This document shows, in pieces, positions 32,885 to 43,443 of a stretch of DNA of 64,000 bases (within the stretch, counting starts at the first letter, position 1; each line of letters begins with the position of its first letter). Under the pieces are notes generated by a model. It was not told the origin of the DNA. It did no database searches and was given only the letters and a program-made list of their open reading frames with translations. This DNA comes from Shimazuella soli (GTDB taxonomy: Bacteria; Bacillota; Bacilli; Thermoactinomycetales; Thermoactinomycetaceae), in the NCBI RefSeq assembly GCF_022511585.1, contig NZ_JAKWBN010000001.1, positions 544,269-608,268 on the forward strand. The letters are read 5' to 3'. A program made the translations under genes and the position numbers.

Positions 32885-35545
32885 TTAGTTTTGAAGTTCA
32901 GCTAAACGGGCTTTTACTTTGTCTCTTTTCTCAAGATAATCCTTTTCTTTGCTGCGTTCCTCTTCTACAACATGCGCAGGTGCTTTACCAATAAATCCTT
33001 GATTGGACAGCTTCTTTTGCACACGATTTACTTCAGAATCAAGTGTTTTTAATTCTTTCTCTAAGCGGTTCAATTCTTGTTGGATGTCAATCAATCCTGC
33101 TAGTGGCAAGAGTATTTCAGCTCCTGTCACTACACCACTGATTGTTTTTTCTTGGATGGAAATGTTCGAATCGATGGTCAGACTTTCAGCATTACACTGT
33201 TTATGAATCCACTGCTCACCTTCTTGCAAGTCATGGAGAGTATTCTCGTTATCAGGTTTAATAAAAATGTTGATCTTTTTACCCATAGGAGCATTCACTT
33301 CAGCGCGTATATTTCGAACGCTGCGAATGACTTCCATATAGAGTTTCATTTGTTCTACTGCTTTAGGGAATTGGTAATTCTGTTGCGAAATTGGCCAATC
33401 AGCAATTACAATGCTTTTCCCCTCATGAGGAAGGTTTTGCCAGATTTCTTCTGTTACAAAAGGCATAAATGGATGCAGTAGCTTTAAGATGTTGTCAAGT
33501 GTATAACAAAGAACAGAACGCGTTGTTAATTTGGCCTTTTCATCATCCCCATAAAGAGAGAGTTTAGCAAATTCAATGTACCAATCGCAGAATTCATCCC
33601 AAACAAACTCATACAAGATTCTACCTGCTTCATTGTAGTGGTAACTATCCAGTTGTCTTGTAACTTCAGAAATTGTTTCTTGCAGTCTAGTAAGAATCCA
33701 TTTGTCTGCTGTGTTTAATTCGCCGGTTAGATCCATATCATCAACACCAAAGTCATCCAAATTCATGAGTGTAAAACGGGAAGCATTCCAAATTTTATTG
33801 ATGAAATTTCGAGCTGATTCTACTCTTTCCCAACGGAAACGGAGGTCTTGACCTGGTGTTGAACCAGTTGAGATCATAAATCTCATCGCATCAGTACCAT
33901 ATTGATCAATGACATCCAGTGGATCAATTCCATTTCCAAGCGATTTGGACATTTTAATTCCGTCTGCATCTCGAACCAACCCATGAATTAAAACATCTTG
34001 GAACGGTTTTTTATCTGTAAATTCTAAAGCTGTAAATATCATGCGTGCTACCCAAGGATAGATAATATCGTGTCCTGTAATAAGTACACTGTTTGGGAAA
34101 TAACGATTTAAGTCATTTGTTTTTTCTGGCCAACCCATAGTGGAAAAAGGCCATAGTGCCGAACTAAACCAAGTATCCAGTACATCTTCGTCTTGAGAGA
34201 TATTGGAGCTGTTACAGTGCGAACAGTGGGTTGGATTATCGATAGACACCGTTATTTCCTTACAGTTTTCACAATGCCAAGCTGGAATTCGATGTCCCCA
34301 CCACAATTGTCGAGAGATACACCAGTCGCGAATGTTTTCAATCCAGTCTACGTAGAGCTTCTCAAAACGTTCTGGAACGAATTGAACCTTATCTTCGCTT
34401 TTTTGAAGGGCTACTGCTCTTTCAGCAAGTGGTTTCATTTTTACAAACCATTGTGTAGATAGATATGGTTCTACCACTGCACCGCTTCGTTCACTATGTC
34501 CAACGGAATGAATGTGTTCTTCTATTTCTACTAGTACTCCTGATTCTTGTAGATCAACTATTATTTGTTTGCGAGCGTCAAATCGATCCAATCCTTGATA
34601 CTTACCAGCATTTTCATTCATTTTTCCTGATTCGTCCATTACCACAATCTGTTGCAGATCGTGACGCAGACCGATTTCAAAATCGTTAGGATCATGAGCA
34701 GGAGTTACTTTTACAGCACCAGTTCCAAACTCTTTATCTACGTATTCATCAACAATAATTGGTATCTCACGGTTTGTTAATGGAAGAGTAACGGTTTTTC
34801 CGATTAAGCCTTGATATCGTTCATCTTCTGGATGTACTGCAATTGCTGTGTCTCCTAGCATGGTTTCTGGTCGTGTAGTAGCTACTTGAATATAACCAGT
34901 GCCATCAGTGAGAGGGTAGCGTAAATGATGAAGTGCACCTTTTACTTCTTTATGGATAACCTCAATGTCAGAGAGAGCTGTTCGTGCTGCGGGGTCCCAA
35001 TTGATGATGTATTTTCCACGATATATTAAGCCTTTGTTATATAAGTCAACAAATACTTTTCGAACAGCTTGAGAAAGTCCTTCATCCATAGTGAAACGTT
35101 CTCTGGAGTAATCCATCGAAAAGCCTATTTTTTTCCATTGATCATGTATGATAGAGGCAAAATGATGTTTCCATTCCCAAACTTTTTCGAGGAATTTTTC
35201 TCTACCGAGATCGTGACGAGAGATACCTTCTTCTCTTAACTTTTCCTCTACTTTTGCTTGAGTCGCGATTCCAGCATGATCCATACCCGGAAGCCATAAG
35301 GTATCAAAGCCTTGCATACGCTTCATTCGAATCAAGATGTCTTGTAGAGTAAAATCCAGAGCATGACCCATATGCAACATTCCTGTTACGTTTGGGGGAG
35401 GTAACACAATACTAAATGTTTCCTTGTTTTCATCTTCTGAAGCCTTAAATAGCTCGTTATCCAACCAAAATTGATATCTGTCTTTTTCTACTGCTTTAGG
35501 ATCATACTTTGTAGGCATTGTGATTTCTTTCGTTGTACTTTCCAA
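32885..35545 (-). CDS. valS: Valyl-tRNA synthetase
   Basis: It charges tRNA-Val with valine and edits misactivated threonine. The 886 residues have the class I signatures [14 protein letters not shown] (HIGH type, near residue 50) and [14 protein letters not shown] near 530, the editing-domain segment [17 protein letters not shown] and the C-terminal tRNA-binding coiled coil ([19 protein letters not shown]). TTG 35545 is the start, with AGGAGG 8 nt upstream; an ATG nine codons later has no site. Expression should be controlled by the T-box leader directly upstream. Confidence 0.97.
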   Translation of the reverse strand: MESTTKEITMPTKYDPKAVEKDRYQFWLDNELFKASEDENKETFSIVLPPPNVTGMLHMGHALDFTLQDILIRMKRMQGFDTLWLPGMDHAGIATQAKVEEKLREEGISRHDLGREKFLEKVWEWKHHFASIIHDQWKKIGFSMDYSRERFTMDEGLSQAVRKVFVDLYNKGLIYRGKYIINWDPAARTALSDIEVIHKEVKGALHHLRYPLTDGTGYIQVATTRPETMLGDTAIAVHPEDERYQGLIGKTVTLPLTNREIPIIVDEYVDKEFGTGAVKVTPAHDPNDFEIGLRHDLQQIVVMDESGKMNENAGKYQGLDRFDARKQIIVDLQESGVLVEIEEHIHSVGHSERSGAVVEPYLSTQWFVKMKPLAERAVALQKSEDKVQFVPERFEKLYVDWIENIRDWCISRQLWWGHRIPAWHCENCKEITVSIDNPTHCSHCNSSNISQDEDVLDTWFSSALWPFSTMGWPEKTNDLNRYFPNSVLITGHDIIYPWVARMIFTALEFTDKKPFQDVLIHGLVRDADGIKMSKSLGNGIDPLDVIDQYGTDAMRFMISTGSTPGQDLRFRWERVESARNFINKIWNASRFTLMNLDDFGVDDMDLTGELNTADKWILTRLQETISEVTRQLDSYHYNEAGRILYEFVWDEFCDWYIEFAKLSLYGDDEKAKLTTRSVLCYTLDNILKLLHPFMPFVTEEIWQNLPHEGKSIVIADWPISQQNYQFPKAVEQMKLYMEVIRSVRNIRAEVNAPMGKKINIFIKPDNENTLHDLQEGEQWIHKQCNAESLTIDSNISIQEKTISGVVTGAEILLPLAGLIDIQQELNRLEKELKTLDSEVNRVQKKLSNQGFIGKAPAHVVEEERSKEKDYLEKRDKVKARLAELQN

Positions 35546-35574
35546 ATCGGAAACCTCCTAAATACATATAAAAT

Positions 35575-35860
35575 ATAAAAATCCCTTTCATCTCAAAGGA
35601 CGAAGGGATTAGTTCGCGGTACCACCTTTGTTAACAAAAGTACAATAAATAAAATAGTACTCTTGTTCACTTGAACCTGTAACGTAGGTATACGGCTCCA
35701 ACTACTGATCAAAATTTGACTTTGGCGGGAGCACTCTGGAGTGACATTCAATAGTAAATCCTGAAGAATCTCACAGCTACCGTATAGGTAAATTCTTCTC
35801 TCTGAAGGGTTATCCTATTTACTCTTCTCCGTCAATGGTTTCACATATGGTAAATATATT
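35575..35860 (-). promoter_or_regulatory. T-box riboswitch of valS
   Basis: On the minus strand the T-box core TGGTACCGCG (35615-35624) precedes a terminator (AATCCCTT/AAGGGATT) that ends just before valS. Upstream lie AGAGAGAAG and stem-I sequences. GAATGTCA at the expected place offers GUC as the Val specifier. Uncharged tRNA-Val binding would favour antitermination. Confidence 0.9.
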
Positions 35861-36040
35861 CTACTCAACATAATTGTAGAAAGCAACCTAAATATCATTC
35901 TCATTTTGTCCGATTAGGATGTAGCATACTTTTTTAAACTTTCTGTTGCATGGATAGAAGTCATGACTATTTATTAAAATCAGCATCGATCTGTCTCTTA
36001 TTCCATTGAAATATGGCAAGACTAATCGGTGCTTTTTTGT

Positions 36041-37120
36041 TTAATTTTGAGTGCCAAAATGTTGATCTGTCCAGTTAAGAGCATAGGTAAACCAATCTTG
36101 ATTGTTTTTCATGAAATTAATATCATGCCCTGCACTATTTAGTACATAAGCATCAATGGAAGGAACATTCGGTCCTAAGTATGGTTTTTCTATATTTGTC
36201 ACTGATTCTGGTGTAGAACAATCAGCTTCTGACCCACAAAAGAGATAATCCTTTTCGCCCATCACTAATAGTACTGGTACGCGGATGTCTTGGACGGTAT
36301 TCAGAGAAACGAGAAGACTCGTAATCTCAGTAGTTGTAAGGGTTTGTTTTAATTTTTCATCTTGATCGATAACAGCAGAATCGACCTCGCCTGGTTTCAT
36401 GAAGGATTGATAACGGGTATTTGGACGAGTGGTCAGATAACCAAGATCTTGTCCCAAAAGACCAAATTTAGGATCAAGTGAAGCAGGATAAAGATTAAGT
36501 GTGAGTTCAACTTTTTCTAATGTACTACTCTGAAAGCCCCTTACGGGATCTGTTAGAATGATACCATCTACATCTTGATAACGAGTGGCTTCTTCCATCG
36601 AGATATGGGATCCATAGGAGTGTCCGACTTCTATTACTTTGCTGAAAGCAATGGAACCATTTGGACCAACCACTTTTCCTCCACGAAGAGCTTGTACCAA
36701 TTGATGAGCTACCCAAGCATCTGAAGCCATATCAATACTTGTACTAAGTGGATGCGAACTTTTTCCTGATCCAATTCGATCGATATTTAAAGTTGCATAT
36801 CCTGATTTGATCGCTGCATCTACATAGGAATATTGGCCATCAAATCCTGGAAAATCCCAGTAGTTATGATCGTAAGTAATCCCATGTAGGAGAAGCTGGA
36901 TAGTAGAAGGAGTCTTCCCTTTAGGTAAGCAAAGTTCTCCATAAACCAACTGATTGACAGGGCCACCAGGTGTAAGAGAAACAGGAATATTACTTGCATA
37001 GCATTGTTTTTCAGGAGTGGACTCCGCAAATACTGTCTGACTTTCAAAAAGAGGGAGAAAATTAGACAGCGCGATTATGAACAATATAATAAATACTTGC
37101 TTAAAACGACTGTGGATCAA
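36041..37120 (-). CDS. Secreted alpha/beta hydrolase
   Basis: A 359-residue exported protein with a signal peptide ending near QTVFAES (residues 1-33) and an alpha/beta hydrolase fold. Features: oxyanion region LLLHGITYDHNYWDFPG, nucleophile VIEVGHSYGSHISM (Ser near 167), acid in LLVMGEKDYLFCG (near 287) and His in LNSAGHDINF (near 333). Cys pairs (CYASN..LCLPKG and FCGSEADCS) could form disulfides outside the cell. The substrate is unknown. GGACGATAAA before the ATG serves as a fair ribosome site. Confidence 0.85.
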   Translation of the reverse strand: MIHSRFKQVFIILFIIALSNFLPLFESQTVFAESTPEKQCYASNIPVSLTPGGPVNQLVYGELCLPKGKTPSTIQLLLHGITYDHNYWDFPGFDGQYSYVDAAIKSGYATLNIDRIGSGKSSHPLSTSIDMASDAWVAHQLVQALRGGKVVGPNGSIAFSKVIEVGHSYGSHISMEEATRYQDVDGIILTDPVRGFQSSTLEKVELTLNLYPASLDPKFGLLGQDLGYLTTRPNTRYQSFMKPGEVDSAVIDQDEKLKQTLTTTEITSLLVSLNTVQDIRVPVLLVMGEKDYLFCGSEADCSTPESVTNIEKPYLGPNVPSIDAYVLNSAGHDINFMKNNQDWFTYALNWTDQHFGTQN

Positions 37121-37511
37121 TTTATCGTCCTCCTTTTTTGTTAGTTTTTTCTGAAAGGTGCAGCAGAGAACGCAACAAGTTTTAAACAGTATACTCCATA
37201 ATAAGATTGAAATAATAGTTACATTTTAATAAATTATCATACTTTAAATATAACTATTATTTTATATTAAAACGGTGCTCGTGATCTATCAAGAAGATAG
37301 AGTGTTCAAAGGATATTCCGCGTTCAAGGAAGGAAAGGAATATTTGCGTGTTTACCAAGAGAAACTGTTTTTTCCTGAGTGAAAATACTTTGTATCCAAG
37401 CAGTTGAGTTGAAAGATCCATAATCGCTTCACTCCAGAAAAAAAGGGAAACAGACGATCCCTAGCGAACAAATATATGCAGAATATATGATCGAAGGGAG
37501 TAATAGAATCG
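37121..37511. other. Intergenic stretch
   Basis: A GTG-started 35-codon frame (VLVIYQEDRVFKGYSAFKEG..., 37275-37382) looks protein-like but has no ribosome site and may be a relic. Otherwise AT-rich, with the promoters of both divergent neighbours. Confidence 0.35.
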
Positions 37512-38135
37512 ATGGGTCTGATCTATGAAGAGAAAACGAGTCGAAAAATCGAAGAAGGCAAAAGAGCTATTTTCACCTTAACCGCATATACAGATGATTT
37601 TCATTCTGAAAATGATGAAGGCTGCTATACATGTGTGATTCAAATATTTAATGCTGCTCATGATGTAGTTGATGAGTACTACAGACTTTTTCTCGTAGAT
37701 GATTTCAGCGAAAGACATTACAACAATTTTATTAAAAAATTTTGTAAAGATATGAATTATCGTGATCAATTTCACTTCAAGCATAATGTCAGAGAAGAAC
37801 GTAACAACAATGGCGAGATTGATGAAGAGCTTGTGGATGTTATCGTTAGACTTAATCAGCTGAATCTCAAGACAAACTATTCTTGTCAAGGAACTAGGGT
37901 TCCATGGATAGATAGGCCACACAAATCAAACGGACACAGTGTGGACGCATATATAAGCTTCGTAAAGCCGTTGCCTGGTGAGTTTATACAACTGGTAAAT
38001 CGATGTGAATATCTTTTGGTTTACAGTTCGATGATTCGATCAAAGAAGCGTGAATACAATTCACGCTTTGCAGAGTGTATGATGCAAGTTATGGATGAAT
38101 GGGAGCATTTGCTTTTGGAAGCAATTCAACAATAA
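37512..38135 (+). CDS. Hypothetical protein with a TNYSCQG motif
   Basis: A 207-residue soluble acidic protein; GAAGGGAG precedes the ATG by about 9 nt. The first ~100 residues include YTCVIQIFNAAHDVVDEYYR. The middle has VRLNQLNLKTNYSCQGTRVPW, where 'L..L..KTNYSCQG' recalls the TxxSCSG element of TYW3-like and several uncharacterised phage or bacterial proteins. The following HSVDAYISFV would be the beta strand after it. I cannot assign a function. It is monocistronic, ending in a palindromic terminator. Confidence 0.6.
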   Translation: MGLIYEEKTSRKIEEGKRAIFTLTAYTDDFHSENDEGCYTCVIQIFNAAHDVVDEYYRLFLVDDFSERHYNNFIKKFCKDMNYRDQFHFKHNVREERNNNGEIDEELVDVIVRLNQLNLKTNYSCQGTRVPWIDRPHKSNGHSVDAYISFVKPLPGEFIQLVNRCEYLLVYSSMIRSKKREYNSRFAECMMQVMDEWEHLLLEAIQQ

Positions 38136-38155
38136 TCCTAGTAAATGGGAATTAA

Positions 38156-38194
38156 AATAACTAGGAGGCAACATATTGTCGCCTCCTAGTTATT
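38156..38194. terminator. Bidirectional terminator
   Basis: AATAACTAGGAGGC pairs with GCCTCCTAGTTATT (14 bp, perfect) around an 11-nt loop. Confidence 0.75.
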
Positions 38195-38255
38195 AAACCA
38201 ATTCTGAAATCAATCTTTTTTCTTCTTACCTAAATGCTTTTTGTTGCGGATAAAA

Positions 38256-39044
38256 TTATTCGTATATTACATTGCTTCGTATCCAATCATAGATTAGATT
38301 AGTTGTATTTTCCCACTGGGATTCCAATAATAAATTATGTGAACTTTCTTCTAAATATATATAGGTCCCATTAATTTGCTCAGCTAATTTTTGTATCTTT
38401 TGATGGGATACAACAGTATCTTTTCCTGCACCAATCAGTAAGTTAGGGCAATTTACTTTGGAAAGATCGACTTCTGCCGTGGAGTTAATTCCTTCATATA
38501 TAGCCTGTGGTGATTCAGGATCAAGTAAGCCATAGTACTTTTGTGCATCTTCTATACTGCTACCTAGAAAAAATCTCTGATAAGTTTGCTCAAAAGGAGC
38601 AGGGTTGCGAGGATGATTTAGATCAACTGGAATTGGAGCTTTCGTTTCCCCAATCTTGTTAGGAATAGCAGGTGCAAGCAGGACAAGTGCAGCAACTTGT
38701 TTGAAAGTACTATAATGTAGGGATGCAAGTCCGCCCATACTATGACCAAACAAAATTGGCTTTTGATTTAATGTACTTACCACAATATCAATTTCGGTAG
38801 GAACATCTAGAATACTTCGTTTAAGAAACTCAGATTTATCTAGTTCTCTTGATCCGTTATGATGGTACCAGTTTAGGGCAATAGTATGAAAACCTTGGGA
38901 AGCAAAGTAGGATTGATAGTTTTCCCAACACCAGCTACCTTGGGAACCTCCATGAACCATAACGATAGGTGTATGATGAATAAGTTTATCTGGATACGTT
39001 AGTTCTATAGCTACACCATTTAACATATCTTTTTCCTTTTTCAT
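38256..39044 (-). CDS. Alpha/beta hydrolase
   Basis: A 262-residue hydrolase with VMVHGGSQGSWCWENY at the oxyanion hole (about 27-42), nucleophile ILFGHSMGGLASLHYS (Ser near 98), acid in LLIGAGKDTVVSHQ and His in LEESSHNLLLE. It follows the MFS gene by 27 bp, so the pair is one operon divergent from a LysR gene. The likely job is detoxifying or processing a compound that the transporter exports; the compound is unknown. Confidence 0.87.
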   Translation of the reverse strand: MKKEKDMLNGVAIELTYPDKLIHHTPIVMVHGGSQGSWCWENYQSYFASQGFHTIALNWYHHNGSRELDKSEFLKRSILDVPTEIDIVVSTLNQKPILFGHSMGGLASLHYSTFKQVAALVLLAPAIPNKIGETKAPIPVDLNHPRNPAPFEQTYQRFFLGSSIEDAQKYYGLLDPESPQAIYEGINSTAEVDLSKVNCPNLLIGAGKDTVVSHQKIQKLAEQINGTYIYLEESSHNLLLESQWENTTNLIYDWIRSNVIYE

Positions 39045-39071
39045 ATTCTCATTCCTCTTCTAAATAATTTT

Positions 39072-40472
39072 TTACATGAATTTGCGTGATAAACTGATTG
39101 CTAATAGTCCAGTGCTAATAATTGCGGCGATAAATGCAATAATGTGTAATCCAGAAGTGGTTACAGATCCACCAAATGTCATCCCCAATAAACTAGTAGA
39201 TAATATGCTGCCAATAGAGCGGCATGTTTGAAATAAACCAGAAGCAACACCAGTTTCTTCGGGTAATGTGTTACTATACATTGCTGTCGATAATCCTAAG
39301 TTATTCAGCCCATTTGGGATACCCATAATAGCAGCTACAATCAAAATCGTAATCACAGAGGTTTTCGGATCGAGAAGTAGTAGGAGCAACGTTCCGATCA
39401 CTAAAACAAAACTACCAATGATAATGACAGGACGGTAGCTGGATCGTTGGATAATACGCACAGCAATTGGAGTTACCAATACACCTAAACCAGCAAACGG
39501 CAGCATAATGAATCCTGCTATTTGAGGATTATACCCTTTAACTTGATCCAGCCACATTGGTAATCCAAAAAAGAGAGCATAAAAAACGACATTTAATCCA
39601 GTAAATTGGAGGAAGACAAAAACAAGACGTATATTTGTGACTAGCATTTTTACATCTATAAAAGGCTTATCTATTTTTGATTCGCGCAAGACAAGCACAA
39701 TTGCAAATAAAACGGAAAATATGAGTAACCACCACTGAAAACTATTTTTCAATAAGGATAAAAACAATGTTAAACTTATAAGCATGCTGCTAAACAGAAT
39801 AATTCCAGGTATATCAATGATCTTAAAAATTTCATTTCGCTTTATTGTTAAATTTTTTTTATCTTTTGGAATAAAAATCCATGTCAAGAGGAGCACGATG
39901 ACTGCGACAGGAATGTTAATCCAAAAAATTGCTTTCCATCCGATATTTGTGACTAGCAAACCACCAAGTGTTGGGCCGAATGCAGCCATTACATTTGAAG
40001 TAATGGAAATCAAACCAAGCGAAGACGCAGAGCTATTATTGTTTCTATTTTCTGGTGAAAGGGAACGGATTATGGCTAGCCCTGCTGGATACGCACTGGT
40101 TGTACCCAAGGCTTGTAAAACCCGGTAAAAAAGCAACCAGCCAAGAGATGGAGCCCAAATGGAGAGTATGCTACTTCCAATCACCAGACCAACACCAATG
40201 CTAAAAATAAGGCGTGCTCCAAATAGATCAGCTAATTTTCCCATCAGGGGTTGTCCTACTGTCGCTGTTAAGTAAAAACAAGTGATCAACCATGTGACAG
40301 TAGATATAGGAATACCAAAAGAAGACCGGATGTCAAAAAGTGCAACAGAAATCATGGATGAGTTTAATGGATTGAGAAGTACTCCTAGTGCTATAACCTT
40401 TGTTACCCTTTTCATCAATTGCTTTGAATGGATTCGATTGACATCCGTTATTGTATCAATAGCCGTTGTCAT
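39072..40472 (-). CDS. MFS drug:H+ antiporter (DHA2-like)
   Basis: A multidrug-type exporter of 466 residues with 12-14 membrane helices. Motif C-like LNPLNSSMISVAL is in helix 1, the loop GQPLMGKLADLFGARLIFSIG matches motif A, and RVLQALGTTSAYPAGLAII matches helix 4-5 of DHA2 proteins. ATG 40472 has AGGAGGG upstream. The operon with the hydrolase lies opposite a LysR gene, the usual arrangement for inducible efflux. Confidence 0.88.
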   Translation of the reverse strand: MTTAIDTITDVNRIHSKQLMKRVTKVIALGVLLNPLNSSMISVALFDIRSSFGIPISTVTWLITCFYLTATVGQPLMGKLADLFGARLIFSIGVGLVIGSSILSIWAPSLGWLLFYRVLQALGTTSAYPAGLAIIRSLSPENRNNNSSASSLGLISITSNVMAAFGPTLGGLLVTNIGWKAIFWINIPVAVIVLLLTWIFIPKDKKNLTIKRNEIFKIIDIPGIILFSSMLISLTLFLSLLKNSFQWWLLIFSVLFAIVLVLRESKIDKPFIDVKMLVTNIRLVFVFLQFTGLNVVFYALFFGLPMWLDQVKGYNPQIAGFIMLPFAGLGVLVTPIAVRIIQRSSYRPVIIIGSFVLVIGTLLLLLLDPKTSVITILIVAAIMGIPNGLNNLGLSTAMYSNTLPEETGVASGLFQTCRSIGSILSTSLLGMTFGGSVTTSGLHIIAFIAAIISTGLLAISLSRKFM

Positions 40473-40614
40473 ACTTTTATCCCTCCTCATGTATCGAAAA
40501 TCAATTTTATTATTACTTCCAATGCCTATTGTAAGGTTGATGTTTTATAAAGAAAAATATATATTTTTATATAAAATGATAATTAATTTATTATGGATAA
40601 AAGAGGTAAAGGGA

Positions 40615-41508
40615 ATGGATTTGTTACATTTTACCTATTTTCAAAAAGTAGCACAAATGGAGCATATGACAAAAGCGGCACGGGAACTGCGCATTGCACA
40701 GCCGGCTTTGAGCGCTGTTATTGCTCGGTTGGAAGCGGATTTGGGTGTGCCTCTTTTTGACCGTCAAGGGCGGCAGATCAAATTAAATGTTTATGGAAAA
40801 GCCTATTTAAATAAAGTAGAATCTGCACTTCGAATGTTGGAGGAAGGTCGAAGAGAAGTCGCGGAACTGGCAGGTTTAGAACATGGAAGTGTGGTAGTGG
40901 CTGCAACTACGTTAAATCGTCTTTCCAAGCTGCTTGGTGATTTTCTCTCTCTTTATCCAGAAGTTCAGTTTCGAATTATTCAATCCTCTACTGAAAATGC
41001 CAAGATACAGTTAATAGAAGATGGTCAAATCGATTTTAGTTTTTCTTACCAACCATACGAAAAACCATCTTTTCGTAGCTTTCCATTGATGAAGGAAGAA
41101 ATTATGCTGGCAGTGCCTCCAAACCATCCTTTTCGAGAGTATACCAGTATTCCATTGCTAGAAGCAGCTGAAGAATCTTTTATAAGTCTAAAAAAAGGTT
41201 ATGGTTTTCGAGAGATTACAGATTTATATTGCCAAGAGGCAGGATTTACACCCAAGATGGTTGTGGAGTGTGATGAACCAGCAGCTATTAGTAAGTTGGT
41301 GAAGGCGGGGCTTGGAGTTGCCTTTTTACCATTTGCAGCACAAAAAGAAGCCCCGAACCTTCCCCTTCTTCAAATCGAGAGACCTGTCTGTCAATGGACA
41401 CTTTATTTAATTTGGAAAGAAGATCATTATTTTTCTCAAGCAGCACTTCTGTTTCGTGATTTTTTAGTTCAATTTTTTGACAAAGTAAAGCAGATTGATT
41501 GGTGTTGA
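40615..41508 (+). CDS. LysR-type transcriptional regulator
   Basis: A 297-residue regulator. The N-terminal winged helix reads MDLLHFTYFQKVAQMEHMTK, then AARELRIAQPALSAVIARLEADLGVPLFDRQG, followed by a periplasmic-binding-like effector domain (from about residue 90) with FRIIQSSTENAKIQLIEDG and GLGVAFLPF. ATG 40615 has AAGAGG..AAAGGG upstream; the longer open frame back to 40282 overlaps the MFS gene and lacks a site. It is divergent from the MFS-hydrolase operon and probably controls it from the 142-bp spacer. The ligand is unknown. Confidence 0.92.
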   Translation: MDLLHFTYFQKVAQMEHMTKAARELRIAQPALSAVIARLEADLGVPLFDRQGRQIKLNVYGKAYLNKVESALRMLEEGRREVAELAGLEHGSVVVAATTLNRLSKLLGDFLSLYPEVQFRIIQSSTENAKIQLIEDGQIDFSFSYQPYEKPSFRSFPLMKEEIMLAVPPNHPFREYTSIPLLEAAEESFISLKKGYGFREITDLYCQEAGFTPKMVVECDEPAAISKLVKAGLGVAFLPFAAQKEAPNLPLLQIERPVCQWTLYLIWKEDHYFSQAALLFRDFLVQFFDKVKQIDWC

Positions 41509-41533
41509 CAAAAATAAAGAAAAAAGCTAAGAT
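41505..41533 (+). promoter_or_regulatory. SigA-type promoter of the leuA T-box operon
   Basis: TTGACA (41505-41510) and TAAGAT (41528-41533) are 17 nt apart. The -35 box overlaps the LysR stop codon. Confidence 0.8.
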
Positions 41534-41559
41534 TTCAATTAAATTAAAATAACTGCCTG

Positions 41560-41823
41560 CAAAGATTGGAAATAGTAGAAGGAAGCATTAGCTTTTAGAG
41601 AGCCAATGGTTGGTGAAAATTGGTAGCTTCTCTCCTTTGAACTCATCCATGAGCTACTCCCTGAACAACTCATTAGTAGGGGATGTCGGTTTTCTACCGT
41701 TAACAAGATAGATAGTGTTGGCTATCGAAAACAAGTGGATTAATCATGTTTGGGTTAATCAATTAGAGTGGTACCGCGAGCAAAGTCTCGTCTCTATTTT
41801 TATATGGAGGCGGGGCTTTTTTA
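41560..41823 (+). promoter_or_regulatory. T-box riboswitch of leuA
   Basis: The T-box core TGGTACCGCG is at 41769-41778. A terminator follows (AAGTCTCGTCTC with GAGGCGGGGCTT, then T6). Stem I contains GAACTCATC, where CUC followed by A is the probable Leu specifier; this agrees with the downstream leuA. Starvation for leucine should raise read-through. Confidence 0.92.
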
Positions 41824-41850
41824 ATATAAAAAAGATGAGGAGAGATTAGG

Positions 41851-43413
41851 ATGGCTAGAAAAATATGGGTGTTTGATACGACTTTGCGTGATGGAGAGCA
41901 AGTTCCCGGAGCAAAGCTAAATCTGTACGAAAAGGTTGAGGTAGCACAGCAGTTGAAAAAATTGCAAGTGGATATCATTGAAGCTGGTTTTCCTGCATCT
42001 TCTACGGGTGACTTTCAAGCGGTAAAAGCAATAGCAGAGAAAGTAGGAAATACAGATAGTTTGATGATCACCGCATTGGCAAGAGCAGTGAAATCGGATA
42101 TAGATGCAGTGTATCAAAGTGTGAAATATGCAGTGAATCCTTTGATACATATTGTTTTAGGGACATCTGATATCCATGTGGAGAAAAAGTTTGGTAAATC
42201 CAAAGATCAAATTCTCGATATTGGAGTAGAAGCGGTTAAATACGCAAAAACGTTGCTACCGGATGTGCAGTATTCTACAGAGGACGCATCCCGCTCTGAT
42301 TTTGAATATTTGTGGTCCACCATTGAAGCAGTAGTTAAAGCTGGAGCTACGATTATCAATGTACCCGATACAGTAGGATATGCCATTCCGGAGGAATTTG
42401 GAGAACTGATCTTTAAAATAAACGATCGGTTGAAAAATGTAAATGATGAAGTATTACTGAGTGTACATTGCCACAATGATTTAGGGATGGCAACTGCAAA
42501 CACATTAGCTGCGATAAAAAATGGAGCAGATAAAGTGGAGTGTACCATCAATGGGATTGGAGAGCGTGCAGGAAATGCAGCTTTAGAAGAAGTAGTGATG
42601 GCACTGCATACTCGCTCAACTGCTTACGGTGCCTATACCAATGTCAACAAAAAAGAAATCATGAATACGTCCAGATTGGTTAGCAGTTTTATGGGATTGG
42701 ATGTACAAGTCAACAAAGCGATTACAGGTGGAAATGCTTTTGCTCATTCTTCTGGTATTCATCAGGATGGATTGTTAAAATCTAGAGACGCTTATGAGAT
42801 TATCAGCCCAGTCGAGATCGGATTGGAGGATATGGAGCTAGTCCTGACCGCACGTTCTGGTCGACATGCAGTGAAAAATGCTTTAGGGAAACTAGGGTTT
42901 CAATCATTGACAGATCAGCAATTTGAAGGCATCTTTGCAGCTTTTTTAGCGTTAGCTGATGCGAAAAAAGAAGTATACGATCATGATCTATATGTATTAG
43001 TGGAAAACTATTATCGAGAACACGAGAAAAATCAAGATATGAGGTATAGTGATCAGTTTTATGAATTAGTCGATCTCCAAGTCATTAGCAATACAGCTTT
43101 CCCATCAGCGAGTATTCATTTGAAAAAAGGAGATCAGACAATTAAGGGTAGTAGTGTTGGAGATGGTCCAATCGATGCACTTTATTCAGCTATCACAGAT
43201 GTGTGCGATTTGGATGTAAAATTGATGGAATATCATATTAGTAGTGTATCCAGGGGAAAAGAAGCTCTAGGGAAAGTAAAGATACAAGTAGAGTGTAAAG
43301 GGAATACCTATACAGCAAAAGCAACAGATACTGACATTATGAAGGCAAGTGCATTGGCTTTTATTAATGCAATAAATAGTATTATAGTAGAAAACTTGAT
43401 TTTAGTTGATTAA
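41851..43413 (+). CDS. leuA: 2-isopropylmalate synthase
   Basis: It condenses acetyl-CoA with 2-oxoisovalerate, the first committed step of leucine synthesis. The 520 residues have DTTLRDGEQVPGAKL (9-23), EAGFPASSTGDFQAVK, the metal site SVHCHNDLGMATANTL, NGIGERAGNAALEE, and HSSGIHQDG, followed by a C-terminal regulatory domain from about residue 390 (KKGDQTIKGSSVGDGPIDAL) for leucine feedback. It is a full-length type I LeuA. The other leu genes do not follow; a YbaK gene does. Expression is under the T-box above. GAGGAGAG precedes the ATG. Confidence 0.95.
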   Translation: MARKIWVFDTTLRDGEQVPGAKLNLYEKVEVAQQLKKLQVDIIEAGFPASSTGDFQAVKAIAEKVGNTDSLMITALARAVKSDIDAVYQSVKYAVNPLIHIVLGTSDIHVEKKFGKSKDQILDIGVEAVKYAKTLLPDVQYSTEDASRSDFEYLWSTIEAVVKAGATIINVPDTVGYAIPEEFGELIFKINDRLKNVNDEVLLSVHCHNDLGMATANTLAAIKNGADKVECTINGIGERAGNAALEEVVMALHTRSTAYGAYTNVNKKEIMNTSRLVSSFMGLDVQVNKAITGGNAFAHSSGIHQDGLLKSRDAYEIISPVEIGLEDMELVLTARSGRHAVKNALGKLGFQSLTDQQFEGIFAAFLALADAKKEVYDHDLYVLVENYYREHEKNQDMRYSDQFYELVDLQVISNTAFPSASIHLKKGDQTIKGSSVGDGPIDALYSAITDVCDLDVKLMEYHISSVSRGKEALGKVKIQVECKGNTYTAKATDTDIMKASALAFINAINSIIVENLILVD

Positions 43414-43443
43414 TTTAAGATAGAAAGTATGAGGTTTGATAGC

